Assembly (NCBI GenBank): GCA_946611445.1
Contig: CAMODP010000022.1
Location: 1-15,476 of the forward strand
Source of the DNA: an uncultured Eubacterium sp.
Lineage (GTDB): Bacteria > Bacillota > Clostridia > Lachnospirales > Lachnospiraceae
Length of the DNA: 15,476 nt
Direction: 5' to 3'
The position numbers were made by a program, and so were the translations under genes. Below the pieces are notes generated by a model, which saw only the letters and a list, made by a program, of their open reading frames with translations, was not told where the DNA came from and did no database searches. Below, one piece after another: positions 5,940-13,836 of this stretch. Numbering within the stretch: position 1 is the stretch's first letter; the number at the start of each line of letters is the position of its first letter.

Positions 5940-5983
5940 GACGGGGGACGGTTCTCTGTCATATTTGAGAACCGTCCCCCGTC
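5940..5983. terminator. 17-bp GGGGGACGG hairpin, bidirectional terminator or REP-like palindrome
   Basis: GACGGGGGACGGTTCTC (5940-5956) pairs perfectly with GAGAACCGTCCCCCGTC (5967-5983) around a 10-nt loop. It begins 6 nt after the PucR-gene stop and ends 11 nt before the glgB stop, so it serves both convergent genes. ATTTTCG follows on the plus strand. From memory, palindromes with a GGGGACGGTTCT core are scattered widely in clostridial genomes, so it may be a dispersed repeat used as a terminator. Confidence 0.75.
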
Positions 5984-5994
5984 ACATTTTCGTC

Positions 5995-8049
5995 TCAGAA
6001 CCGGAACACTGCCACGCCGTATGCCGGCAGGTCATAGGCCAGGCGGCAGGGCTGCCCGTCGCACTCGCCCTCTTCGGCCGTATATGTATCTTTTACGTCA
6101 TGCGTGCCGCCATATTTTTCCGTGCGGCTGTCCAGAATCAGTTTATACTGCTTCTTTTTCGGCACGCCGACGACGTAGTCCGGCCGCTCGATCGGCGTAA
6201 AATTGCAGACAAACAGCAGATTGTCCTTTCCTGTGGGTGACCAGCGGATAAAGCTGTAAATGCTCCGGTCTCCGTCATTGGCGTTGACCCAGCTGAAGCC
6301 TTCGTAACCGCTGTCATTCGCGTAAAGAGCCGGATACTTCCGGTACATTGTCAGAAGGTCCCTGACAAACGCCTGCAGATGTTCATTCTTCTTGTCCTGC
6401 AGGAGGAACCAGTCAATCTCTCTCTCTTCGCTCCATTCCCTGTACTGTCCGATATCCTGTCCCATAAAGAGCAGCTTTTTGCCCGGATGGCCGAACATGA
6501 AGGCATAGCCGGCTTTCAGGTTTTCGAATTTGTCCCCGTCCAGGCCGGGCATCTTATTGATCATGGAGCACTTCAGGTGCACGACCTCATCGTGGGACAG
6601 GACGAGAATATAATTCTCGCTGAACGCGTAGGTCATGGCAAAAGTCATCTTGTTGTGGTTGAATTTCCGGAAATACGGATCCAGCTTCATATACTCCAGG
6701 AAGTCATGCATCCAGCCCATATTCCATTTTAAAGTGAATCCGAGGCCATTGTCCTCGACGCTCCCGGTCACTTTCGGCCAGGCTGTGGACTCTTCGGCGA
6801 TCATCATGACGCCGTGATTGCGCCCGGTCACAAGTGAATTCAGATGCTTGAAGAATTCGATCGCTTCGAGGTTCTCCTTGCCGCCATACTGATTCGCGAC
6901 CCACTCGCCGTCTTTTCTGCCGTAGTCCAGGTACAGCATGGACGCGACGGCATCGACCCGGAGTCCGTCGATATGGAACTCTTCCACCCAGTACAGGGCA
7001 TTGGCCAGCAGGAAATTCTTGACCTCCGGACGGCCGTAATTGAAAATCTTGGTTCCCCAGTCCGGATGCTCTCCCTGCCGCGGATCCGCGTGCTCATAGA
7101 CCGCGTCCCCGTCAAAGTCTGCGAGTCCCTGCTCATCCTTCGGGAAATGCGCAGGCACCCAGTCCAGAATGACGCCGATTTTGTTCTTGTGCAGGTAGTC
7201 GACCAGATATTTAAAATCCTGCGGACTGCCGTACCGTGAAGTCGGCGCGTAGTATCCCGTCACCTGATATCCCCATGAGGCATCCAGCGGGTGTTCGGCG
7301 ATTCCCATCAGCTCCACGTGCGTATAGCCCATGTCCTTCACGTACTCCGCAAGTCTCTTTGCGAACTGCCGGTACGTATAGAAGCCCTCCGGGTTCTCTT
7401 CACTGTACGGATGCTTCATCCAGGAGCCGGGATGCACCTCATAGATGGCCAGCGCTGAAGTCTTCGGGGAAAACTTCTGGCGGTTTCTCATCCAGACGGC
7501 ATCACTCCATTTATAGCTGAGATCCGCGATCCGGGAAGCCGTCCCGGGTCTCTTTTCTGCCCAGTTTCCGTAAGGATCCGCCTTATAATGCTTTTCCCCG
7601 TTCCTGCCGGTGATCATGTATTTATACAGCTGCCCGACCGAGGCGCCGGGAACAAAGGCCTCAAAAATCCCCATATCCGCGATCTTCTGCAGCGGAGAAG
7701 CGGCCTCATCCCATTCATTGAAATCGCCGATCACGTGTACGGATACGGCATTCGGAGCCCATACCGTAAACCAGCAGCCCTTCTGCCCATCCAGAACAGC
7801 AGTGTGCGCGCCCATTTTCTGGTACAGCTCATAGTGCGTCGCCTGGCCGAACAGATACTGGTCCAGCTCCCCGAAAAGATGCGGATCAGAAGGGTCTCCC
7901 TCCGGAATAGATGCCGGCATCAGGGACCGCAGCGGGTTTCTCGTGGTTCTCACCACCTCATCCGCCTCTGTTTTTTTCCGTCTTCCGGCCGTTTCCGCAC
8001 CAGAAGTCTTCTTCGCTCCGGCTTTCTTTGCAGCTCTTTCGTTTGCCAT
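5995..8049 (-). CDS. glgB: 1,4-alpha-glucan branching enzyme GlgB (GH13)
   Basis: A 684-residue enzyme that creates alpha-1,6 branches in glycogen in the cytoplasm. An N-terminal CBM48-like domain spans about 75-185 (GCWFTVWAPNAVSVHVIGDF, then NEW). The GH13 barrel follows, with EVHPGSW (204-210), VILDWVPAHF (293-302), the nucleophile D366 in DGLRVDAVASMLYLDYGR, the acid/base E419 in MIAEEST, and D487 in LSHDEVVH. The C-terminal beta domain (about 585-684) ends LPAYGVAVFRF. All catalytic residues are intact. The first 34 residues are a Lys/Ala/Arg-rich tail (MANERAAKKAGAKKTS..., then GRRKK) outside the usual family. AAAGGAG lies 11 nt before the ATG at 8049. A lone TATGAT box (8126-8121, minus) with no clear -35 is the only promoter hint. 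No other glycogen genes are next to it. Confidence 0.97.
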   Translation of the reverse strand: MANERAAKKAGAKKTSGAETAGRRKKTEADEVVRTTRNPLRSLMPASIPEGDPSDPHLFGELDQYLFGQATHYELYQKMGAHTAVLDGQKGCWFTVWAPNAVSVHVIGDFNEWDEAASPLQKIADMGIFEAFVPGASVGQLYKYMITGRNGEKHYKADPYGNWAEKRPGTASRIADLSYKWSDAVWMRNRQKFSPKTSALAIYEVHPGSWMKHPYSEENPEGFYTYRQFAKRLAEYVKDMGYTHVELMGIAEHPLDASWGYQVTGYYAPTSRYGSPQDFKYLVDYLHKNKIGVILDWVPAHFPKDEQGLADFDGDAVYEHADPRQGEHPDWGTKIFNYGRPEVKNFLLANALYWVEEFHIDGLRVDAVASMLYLDYGRKDGEWVANQYGGKENLEAIEFFKHLNSLVTGRNHGVMMIAEESTAWPKVTGSVEDNGLGFTLKWNMGWMHDFLEYMKLDPYFRKFNHNKMTFAMTYAFSENYILVLSHDEVVHLKCSMINKMPGLDGDKFENLKAGYAFMFGHPGKKLLFMGQDIGQYREWSEEREIDWFLLQDKKNEHLQAFVRDLLTMYRKYPALYANDSGYEGFSWVNANDGDRSIYSFIRWSPTGKDNLLFVCNFTPIERPDYVVGVPKKKQYKLILDSRTEKYGGTHDVKDTYTAEEGECDGQPCRLAYDLPAYGVAVFRF

Positions 8050-8166
8050 AGGATTCTGTACTCCTTTCGCATAAAATCTCTCTCCGCCCGGGCAGGCCGG
8101 AAAACGGACAGATTTTTCTTATCATAACACATTTCACCCGGAAGGGGAAATGATTTGAATCTGTAT

Positions 8167-8195
8167 TTGACGGCCCGGATGACAGCGGATATGAT
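8167..8195 (+). promoter_or_regulatory. Promoter of the 167-residue unknown gene
   Basis: TTGACG (8167-8172), a 17-bp spacer and TATGAT (8190-8195) form a near-consensus SigA promoter. The predicted start is near 8202, about 38 nt before the chosen ATG at 8240. It lies divergent to glgB. Confidence 0.75.
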
Positions 8196-8239
8196 GATAG
8201 CAGCACCCGAACCTATGCGGCATGAGAGGAGCGTATACC

Positions 8240-8743
8240 ATGGGATTCCGTTCTGTCAATGAAATAGACCATTTTTCCTTCCGGGACTGTGTCATCACCC
8301 GGTTTGAAACCACAGAGACCGGCCTCCGGCTGGAGCTGTCCGCGCTGATCGTGGAGCCGGACAATTCACAGAATACGAACTACACACGCAGCTATGCCGG
8401 CGACACCGTTCTCACGCTGCGGGACGGCCGCATTGAAAAAGGCATTAAAGAGGGGCTCCGCTATTATAACGCAGACGATGTGCTGATCAGCGAAACCCCT
8501 GATGAAGAACTGGATCCGGAAGCCGTACGGGCATTGCTGCCGTCCCTCGCGGGTGCGTATCTGTATGATGTGCAGCCGGTTCCGGGACATGCGGATGGTG
8601 AAAAGAAGGAATATGTTCTGGGCATTGAGCTGCCGGATGACCCGGACTGGCCCGCCGGCGTGACGGATTCCTGGCAGATAAGGATCTCTTTTACCGAAGC
8701 CGTCTTTGCCTGGGAGCACTACCTGAACCGGGTCGGAAACTGA
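8240..8743 (+). CDS. Conserved-looking protein of unknown function, 167 residues
   Basis: I do not recognise this gene. It encodes a soluble, acidic protein of 167 residues with no signal peptide or membrane segment. The pattern suggests a mixed beta-rich fold (MGFRSVNEIDHFSFRDCVIT, then FETTETGLRLELSALIVEP). Near the middle is an LRDGRIEKGIKEGLRYYNAD segment, and WQIRISFTEAVFAWEHYL lies close to the end. The start at 8240 is preferred because GAGAGGAG lies 9 nt upstream of it. The ATG at 8222 has no such site and would overlap that Shine-Dalgarno. It has its own promoter and stands between divergent glgB and the convergent lysozyme-like gene, whose stop is only 34 bp away. A perfect 12-bp palindrome, CCGGCATGCCGG (8744-8755), follows the stop directly. 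Confidence 0.75.
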   Translation: MGFRSVNEIDHFSFRDCVITRFETTETGLRLELSALIVEPDNSQNTNYTRSYAGDTVLTLRDGRIEKGIKEGLRYYNADDVLISETPDEELDPEAVRALLPSLAGAYLYDVQPVPGHADGEKKEYVLGIELPDDPDWPAGVTDSWQIRISFTEAVFAWEHYLNRVGN

Positions 8744-8777
8744 CCGGCATGCCGGCAGCGCAATCCCCATATATATT

Positions 8778-10778
8778 TTACCGTTCAGGCCATATCCTCG
8801 ATCCGTCGACGGTGATGTCCATAAAGTACGGCTCATGCATCTGCTTCGGCGTCAGCTGCAGTCCCGTCCGCCCCGGTATTTCTGTGGGCGTTGGGGTCGG
8901 TGTTGCCGTAGGCGTCGGCGTCGCCGAGGGAGTCGGTGATGCCGCGGGCGTCGGCGCAGCCGTGGGGGGCAGTGCCGTCGTGGGCGTCGGGGTCGGTGTT
9001 TTCAGGACTGCCGGTTTTGTCTTTCCCGGTTCTCTCTCTTCTGCGGCTTCCGGTTTCTGTATCTCCCCGCCGACGCCGGCTCCTGCTTCCTGCATTTCCC
9101 CTGTTCCCGGTTTTTCCGGTGCCGTTCCTGTCTCCGTATCAGCGGTACCCTGTGTCCCGGCCGCAGTCTCTGTATCCCCGGTATCCTGTGTCCCGGCCGC
9201 AGTCTCTGTATCCCCGGTACCCTGTGTCCCGGCCGCAGTCTCCGTATACGAGTAGTTCCCCGTGAAGCGGAACACCGTGATTTCATCTCCCTGTCTGTAT
9301 CCGGGAACCTTCTCCGGAATGCCTGCGTCTGCCGCCGCGAGCTCTGTAAACAGCAGATCCGTGCCGTCCGGCCTGAGCAGCCACCAGGTATCCCCGCCTG
9401 CGTTGATGGCGATCCCATCCGTCAGCAGGAGAATATCGCCGTACAGTATGCTGCTGTCTTCCTGCCCGCTGCCGTCCGTATTTTCGGCTGTGCTGTTCTC
9501 ACCGGAGACGCCGGCATTCCCGGCTTCTTCTGTCTCCATGCGGTACGGGTCAGCAGTCTTCTTTTCAAAGCCGTAATTCTCGGGCACAGGTACCTGATCA
9601 CTCGAACGAATCAGCTCTTCTATAGATGCCGGCACCTCAACGGTCTGATCCAGCAGCCAGAAAAGCAGCGCCTCCGCGGCATCTTCCGCGTCCGCAGGCG
9701 CTCCGTCTCTGTTTTCCCGCCAGGCAGAGGCAAGCCTGCTGTCAAGCAGCGCCAGCATATATGCCGGTTCGCGTCCCTTCATTTCTTCAACCGCGCTGTC
9801 AGTCCCGTTCATCTGCGCGTGTACGCAGGGCACATAAAACATGCAGCCATAGCGGTACATCCAGCCGCCGTTGATCTCCACGGCGACCGGGTTGGAGAAG
9901 GATACCTTCGCGCCGCCGGATTTCTCCCTGGCAAAGCTCTGGGCGATGCCGAGCGTATACCGGCCTCCTCTTGCCGCCACATAGTCCACGAAGGAAATGC
10001 CGTAGTTATACGCCTGAACAGCCGTGTCCAGATCACAGCCAAACGCGTTCGCGCGGTCAAGACACTCTCTGAAAACGCGGCAGCCCTCCCTGACGGAAGC
10101 CGCCCTGCCGATAGAGATGCCGCCGGAGGCGTTGCTGATGCCCATGAGCCCGCCGCCATTCGGATGATAGATGCCGCCGCTCTCACTGAACATAATGCCG
10201 TACAGATACGGCAGGTACTCGCTTATACCGTACTCTTCCGCATACTTCGCAAACAGGGTGTCCGTATCCAGACTGTCATCCGGATCTTCCGGGGTTTTCT
10301 CCTCCGGAGATTCTTGCGTCCGGGCAGGTTCTTCTGTCAGGGCAGCCGGTTCTTCCTCTGCGGCAGGCATCTCTGTCATCACAGGCGCCTCTGTCGCAGC
10401 AGGTTCTTCCGGCGTCACAGGTTCCTCCGCGGCGGCAGGCTCCTCTACTGCCGCAGGTTCTTCCGGTACTGCCGGCTCCTCCGCGATCGCAGGTTCTTCC
10501 GGCACCGCCGGCTCCTCCTGTACCGCCGGCTCCTCCTGTACCACAGGTTCCTCCGCAATTACAGGTTCTTCCGCAATTACAGGTTCTTCCGGCATCGCCG
10601 GCACTTCCTCAGCAGCGGTTTCTGTCTGCTCCGAAGGTACAGAACCGTCTCCGCCCTCCCCTAACGCGGGAAGGGCCTGAGAAAACAACAATACGCCCGT
10701 GAGAAGAACGCAGCACTTCCCCGCTGTTCTTTTTCTTCTGTTTTTCCGGCTGTTTTCCGCCGTCCGGTTTTTCTTCAT
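8778..10778 (-). CDS. Secreted lysozyme-like (CwlT-type) protein with long EEP and Thr-Pro repeats
   Basis: A 666-residue exported protein. Numbering from the ATG at 10778, residues 1-40 are a Sec-type signal (basic MKKNRTAENSRKNRRKRTAG, then CCVLLTGVLLFSQALPALG). Residues 64-154 are hexapeptide EEPAV-x repeats, probably a wall-spanning linker. Residues 173-287 resemble the CwlT-type lysozyme-like domain that cuts peptidoglycan glycan strands: LPYLYGIMFSESGG with catalytic candidate E199, SIGRAASVREGCRVF, and QAYNYGISFVDYV (255-267). The usual DPMQ-SES segment is altered to GLMGISNASGG. A second beta-rich region of unknown type follows (446-511), then three 12-residue TETAAGTQGTGD repeats, a Thr-Pro-rich stretch and a short conserved-looking tail. 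The ATG has AAGGGAAG upstream. A GTG at 10817, overlapping the permease-cyclase stop, is an alternative start adding 13 residues. Activity is inferred. Confidence 0.8.
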   Translation of the reverse strand: MKKNRTAENSRKNRRKRTAGKCCVLLTGVLLFSQALPALGEGGDGSVPSEQTETAAEEVPAMPEEPVIAEEPVIAEEPVVQEEPAVQEEPAVPEEPAIAEEPAVPEEPAAVEEPAAAEEPVTPEEPAATEAPVMTEMPAAEEEPAALTEEPARTQESPEEKTPEDPDDSLDTDTLFAKYAEEYGISEYLPYLYGIMFSESGGIYHPNGGGLMGISNASGGISIGRAASVREGCRVFRECLDRANAFGCDLDTAVQAYNYGISFVDYVAARGGRYTLGIAQSFAREKSGGAKVSFSNPVAVEINGGWMYRYGCMFYVPCVHAQMNGTDSAVEEMKGREPAYMLALLDSRLASAWRENRDGAPADAEDAAEALLFWLLDQTVEVPASIEELIRSSDQVPVPENYGFEKKTADPYRMETEEAGNAGVSGENSTAENTDGSGQEDSSILYGDILLLTDGIAINAGGDTWWLLRPDGTDLLFTELAAADAGIPEKVPGYRQGDEITVFRFTGNYSYTETAAGTQGTGDTETAAGTQDTGDTETAAGTQGTADTETGTAPEKPGTGEMQEAGAGVGGEIQKPEAAEEREPGKTKPAVLKTPTPTPTTALPPTAAPTPAASPTPSATPTPTATPTPTPTEIPGRTGLQLTPKQMHEPYFMDITVDGSRIWPER
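9130..9245 (-). repeat. In-frame 36-bp tandem repeats in the lysozyme-like gene
   Basis: Near-identical 36-bp units, with CCCGGCCGCAG recurring at 9156, 9192 and 9228, encode TETAAGTQGTGD-type dodecapeptides. The units differ by one or two bases. Their length being a multiple of three means copy-number changes would keep the frame open. Confidence 0.85.
10317..10589 (-). repeat. In-frame 18-bp repeats coding EEPAV-x hexapeptides
   Basis: About fifteen degenerate 18-bp units encode a Glu-Glu-Pro hexapeptide series directly after the signal peptide of the lysozyme-like protein. On the plus strand the recurrent core is GGTTCCTC or GGTTCTTC spaced every 18 bp. Such acidic proline repeats commonly act as stiff spacers through the cell wall. 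Confidence 0.85.
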
Positions 10779-10813
10779 AGCCTGCTTCCCTTTTCTGTCA
10801 TTCTGTAATTCTC

Positions 10814-13021
10814 TCACCGTGTCACGGCGCCCATTTCTTTCAGCTGTTTTTTTCTCCCGTACATCAATGCGTCCGCACGCTCAAATACCGCATGAAGCGT
10901 CTGATCCTGTCCGGGTGCATATTCCGATATGCCGACAGATACAACAACCTCCCCGGTGCGGATGTGTTCCTCTGCCTTCCGGTTTATCTCCTCCAGCAGA
11001 GCGGCCCTGTTCCCGTAATCCCGCCCCTCCAGGAAAACAGCAAACTCGTCGCCGCCGATCCTGAACACAGGACTGTGCTGAAACACTTCACAGATCATCC
11101 GGCTGGCGTCGAGTATATACGCGTCGCCCGCCTTATGTCCCAGCGTATCGTTTATGATCTTCAGTCCGTTCACATCACATACGGCAATTGCAAAGCTGTC
11201 TCTGTCACCGGCGGCGAGCCGGTCATTAACCTGCTTTTCCCGCTCCGCGAACGCATGCTTGCTCTTGACGCCCGTCAGCGGATCCGTATTGGCAATATCC
11301 CGGACCTGTCCGAGCTCTCTCTCGCTTTCACGCGCCCTGCGGTTCATGACGGAATAGTTGTTCATGAGCACGCCTAGGGAGACGGCAAACAGTCCGATCA
11401 CCACCATAGTGCTTCCTGTATTGGCGCGCCGGAACTGATGCAGTTCCTCCGCGGCCAGGGCTTCGTCATCCCCGGCAGGCGCTTCGGTGCGATAGTAAGC
11501 CTGCACATTTTCGATGGCCCGGCCGGCAGCCCGCGCAGATGACTGGTTCATCCACACCAGCGAGACGAACAGCACCAGCGACAGAAGTGCGATCCACACA
11601 ATAATCGTGTGCCCGAACCGGTCACTGTGATCCCGCTGCAGGAGAATGCGGAAGAACATAAATCCGAGAATCGACCAGACCACAAAAAGGAACCATGATT
11701 CCGTCTCAATCGTCCCGGCGGCAAAAAGATCCGGAAGCAGCAGGTACAGGCCGAAACCAGTCATGAGTATAACGCCGGCAAGGCCGATCCATTTTTCCCT
11801 TCTGTCGCCGCATGACGCGGCCAGCTTCCACGCAGAAGCCGATACAAATCCGTATATCAGCGTGGCCCCGATAGTTGTCACATCCACGATCCATCCGACT
11901 GTCGTCCTTCCCAGAAAGGGAACGCACACAGAAATGGCGCCGACAAGCAGAAATGCCTTCGCCGGAATCTCTCCGGCATTCTGCTCTGAAAAGCGTCCCG
12001 GAAGAATACCGTCTCTGGCAAGGGCGCAGATCAGACGGCTCAGCGCGGTCATGTTGCCGATCAGACTCGTGACAACAAGCGCCAGCAGGGCAAGCATCAG
12101 CACCGATATGCCAAGGCCCCCAAAATAATGATGCACGGCATAAAATGCGGGCAGACCTTTTAATCCCGGAAGGCTGCTGCTGTCACGAATGTACGACAGC
12201 CAGTCGGCATATTCCGGCGGATAGGCCGAGACCGTCAGCAAAATGATCACGATATACAGCAGCGTCGCACAGCCAAGTCCGGCAGCCAGCACGCGGAACA
12301 CTCCCTTTTTCGGAAAGGCGAACTCCTCCGACAGGTGAGAGATGTTTTCAAAGCCGATAAAGGCCCACGGCGAGATGCAGGCGATGCGCAGGATCTGCGA
12401 AAACGCCGTCTTATCCGGGATGAATGCCGGACGGAAGGCGAAGTTTTTACCGTGAAGAAAAAGAGCAGCGCCGGCGCACACCAGGATAGCCAGAAAGAAA
12501 AATAAAACCATCCCCGTCATCAGGACCACGGGAAGATGACGACTCTGCGTGCAGAGACAGACAATCAGGACGACAGCCGCCACAGAGAGCAGGGCTTCGC
12601 CAAGGTACACTTCATATCCGAACAGACTGTACATCCTGCCGACGCGGAAGATGTCTCCTATAAAATACCGCGCGAACAGCGGCAGGGCCGTGGCGTTTGC
12701 CCACAGCATGGCAAAGTAGATGAGCGCCAGAAACCAGGATGTCAGAAAGCCATGGTCATACCCAAACACCTCTCTGGTCCAGGCATATGCGCCGCCTGCC
12801 TCCGGAAAGCAGTTGATCAGATACTGATAGTTGCCGGCAATCAGCAGCATGATGGCGGCGCCTGCCAGCAGACCCAGCACACTGCCCGCCGGGCCGGCCT
12901 GCAGCAGATACGTGCTGCTTGTGATCACCAGTGACCCCCAGCCGACGCTCGTACCCAGGGAAAAAGCCCAGGTATTCATCTGTGTCAGATGGGGAGAAAA
13001 TGTCTGTTTCTGTTTTCCCAT
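10814..13021 (-). CDS. APC-family amino-acid permease fused to a GGDEF diguanylate cyclase
   Basis: A single 735-residue frame joins two modules. Residues 10-460 are an APC-superfamily transporter: about twelve membrane segments, with the TM1 glycine motif GTSVGWGS (23-30), the FPEAGGAYAWTREVFG block (72-87), and SPWAFIGFENISHLSEEF (217-234) in TM6. Two further membrane segments (472-490 and 538-555) flank an outside loop of about 45 residues. A short linker (559-575) leads to a complete GGDEF domain (576-728): IANTDPLTGVKSKHAF, AIAVCDVNGLKIINDTLGHKAGD, and the active-site FRIGGDEFAVFLEG (GGDEF at 656-660). The upstream RxxD inhibitory site is absent (HSPV). The active site is intact, so c-di-GMP synthesis from GTP is likely, perhaps tuned by an amino acid bound to the permease part. 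AGAGGTG lies 10 nt before the ATG. The downstream lysozyme-like gene begins within about 40 bp and is probably co-transcribed. Confidence 0.93.
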   Translation of the reverse strand: MGKQKQTFSPHLTQMNTWAFSLGTSVGWGSLVITSSTYLLQAGPAGSVLGLLAGAAIMLLIAGNYQYLINCFPEAGGAYAWTREVFGYDHGFLTSWFLALIYFAMLWANATALPLFARYFIGDIFRVGRMYSLFGYEVYLGEALLSVAAVVLIVCLCTQSRHLPVVLMTGMVLFFFLAILVCAGAALFLHGKNFAFRPAFIPDKTAFSQILRIACISPWAFIGFENISHLSEEFAFPKKGVFRVLAAGLGCATLLYIVIILLTVSAYPPEYADWLSYIRDSSSLPGLKGLPAFYAVHHYFGGLGISVLMLALLALVVTSLIGNMTALSRLICALARDGILPGRFSEQNAGEIPAKAFLLVGAISVCVPFLGRTTVGWIVDVTTIGATLIYGFVSASAWKLAASCGDRREKWIGLAGVILMTGFGLYLLLPDLFAAGTIETESWFLFVVWSILGFMFFRILLQRDHSDRFGHTIIVWIALLSLVLFVSLVWMNQSSARAAGRAIENVQAYYRTEAPAGDDEALAAEELHQFRRANTGSTMVVIGLFAVSLGVLMNNYSVMNRRARESERELGQVRDIANTDPLTGVKSKHAFAEREKQVNDRLAAGDRDSFAIAVCDVNGLKIINDTLGHKAGDAYILDASRMICEVFQHSPVFRIGGDEFAVFLEGRDYGNRAALLEEINRKAEEHIRTGEVVVSVGISEYAPGQDQTLHAVFERADALMYGRKKQLKEMGAVTR

Positions 13022-13086
13022 TTTAGTATCACACCTCTATTGCGCAGCCCTGCATCCGGTTCTGTGTGCTTTTATACTGCAGCCTC

Positions 13087-13115
13087 TTGCGTTCTGCCTC
13101 CTGTTACGCTATAAT
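13087..13115 (+). promoter_or_regulatory. Promoter of the DUF3786 gene
   Basis: TTGCGT (13087-13092), a 17-bp spacer and a perfect TATAAT (13110-13115) predict a start near 13122. The leader of about 63 nt contains two tandem 18-bp repeats. It lies in the 163-bp spacer shared with the divergent permease-cyclase gene, for which I see no convincing promoter. Confidence 0.6.
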
Positions 13116-13127
13116 TTCGCGGGGCCT

Positions 13128-13165
13128 GCGGCCAACCGTTTTTTACCGCGGCCAACCGTTTTTTT
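13128..13165 (+). repeat. Two tandem 17-18 bp direct repeats in the DUF3786 leader
   Basis: GCGGCCAACCGTTTTTT occurs at 13128-13144 and again from 13148, so the period is 20 bp, close to two helical turns. Each copy also holds a tiny CGG-CCAA-CCG dyad followed by a T-run. Position just after the transcription start suggests a regulator site or an attenuating leader. Confidence 0.7.
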
Positions 13166-13184
13166 ATTCAGGAGGAACTCCATT

Positions 13185-13805
13185 ATGTGCGGCAATTTTG
13201 ATCAGATGTCTGAGGATGCGAGAAAGCTCTTTCTCAGCTGTGACCAGGAGCAGATCATCCGCAAATTCAGCCTGCGTCACACAGATGACAGCCTGTACAT
13301 CCGTTTCCTGAACAGGGAATACCGGATTGACCGGCAGAGCGGCCGCATTTTCCAGGCCGATACCGACGGTCCGGCCGGCAACGATGAGACCATGTCCATT
13401 TATGACATGCTCTGCTACTCACATGAGCAGGCAAATCTTCCGGTCCTGACCGGGGAATGGCAGAGTCTGTCCTCTCTGGGAGGCATCATCGGCGCCAGCC
13501 ACACACAAAACCGTCTCTACACGGAGAAAATGCTGGCTCCCTTCTGCGGCCATCTTGAAAAGCTTCGCGCTGCCTGCGAACTGCTCGGCGGTCATGCCTC
13601 CAGAGGCGCAGATGTCAGTTATGTGCTTCCCGTCTTCGATTTTTTCCCGGCATGGATGGAATTCTGGGACGGAGATGATGAATTTCCTCCGAACATTCAG
13701 TTTCTGTGGGACAAAAACGCGCTGCAGTTCGTTCACTATGAAACGCTCTGGTACTGCACGCAGTTTATGGAAAAGGAACTGGCAAGACTGCTGCGGAAGC
13801 AGTGA
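13185..13805 (+). CDS. DUF3786 domain-containing protein
   Basis: A 206-residue soluble protein matching the pattern of the DUF3786 family, found in anaerobes and of unknown function. Recognisable blocks are FLNREYRIDRQSGRIF near 45-60, SIYDMLCYSHEQANLPVLTG (about 72-91) with EWQSLSSLGGIIG next, and near the end FPAWMEFWDGDDEFPPNIQF with LWD following. The chosen ATG has AGGAGGA 8 nt upstream. The same frame is open for another 118 codons upstream, but that part crosses the promoter and divergent permease gene and is not coding. It is followed by a strong terminator, so it is a single-gene unit. Confidence 0.85.
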   Translation: MCGNFDQMSEDARKLFLSCDQEQIIRKFSLRHTDDSLYIRFLNREYRIDRQSGRIFQADTDGPAGNDETMSIYDMLCYSHEQANLPVLTGEWQSLSSLGGIIGASHTQNRLYTEKMLAPFCGHLEKLRAACELLGGHASRGADVSYVLPVFDFFPAWMEFWDGDDEFPPNIQFLWDKNALQFVHYETLWYCTQFMEKELARLLRKQ

Positions 13806-13836
13806 GCCTGTCCCGCTCCCCCTTCTGACCGGTTAA

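Noticed and set aside
8222..8239. Earlier ATG at 8222 for the 167-residue gene
   Set aside because: It has no Shine-Dalgarno, and the added codons contain the Shine-Dalgarno for the ATG at 8240.
9130..9245. 36-bp direct repeats that could be called a CRISPR array
   Set aside because: The units are directly adjacent without spacers, are in frame inside a coding region and translate to a 12-residue repeat.
12831..13184. Upstream extension of the DUF3786 frame
   Set aside because: It lies inside the divergent permease gene and its promoter region. The AGGAGGA site places the true start at 13185.
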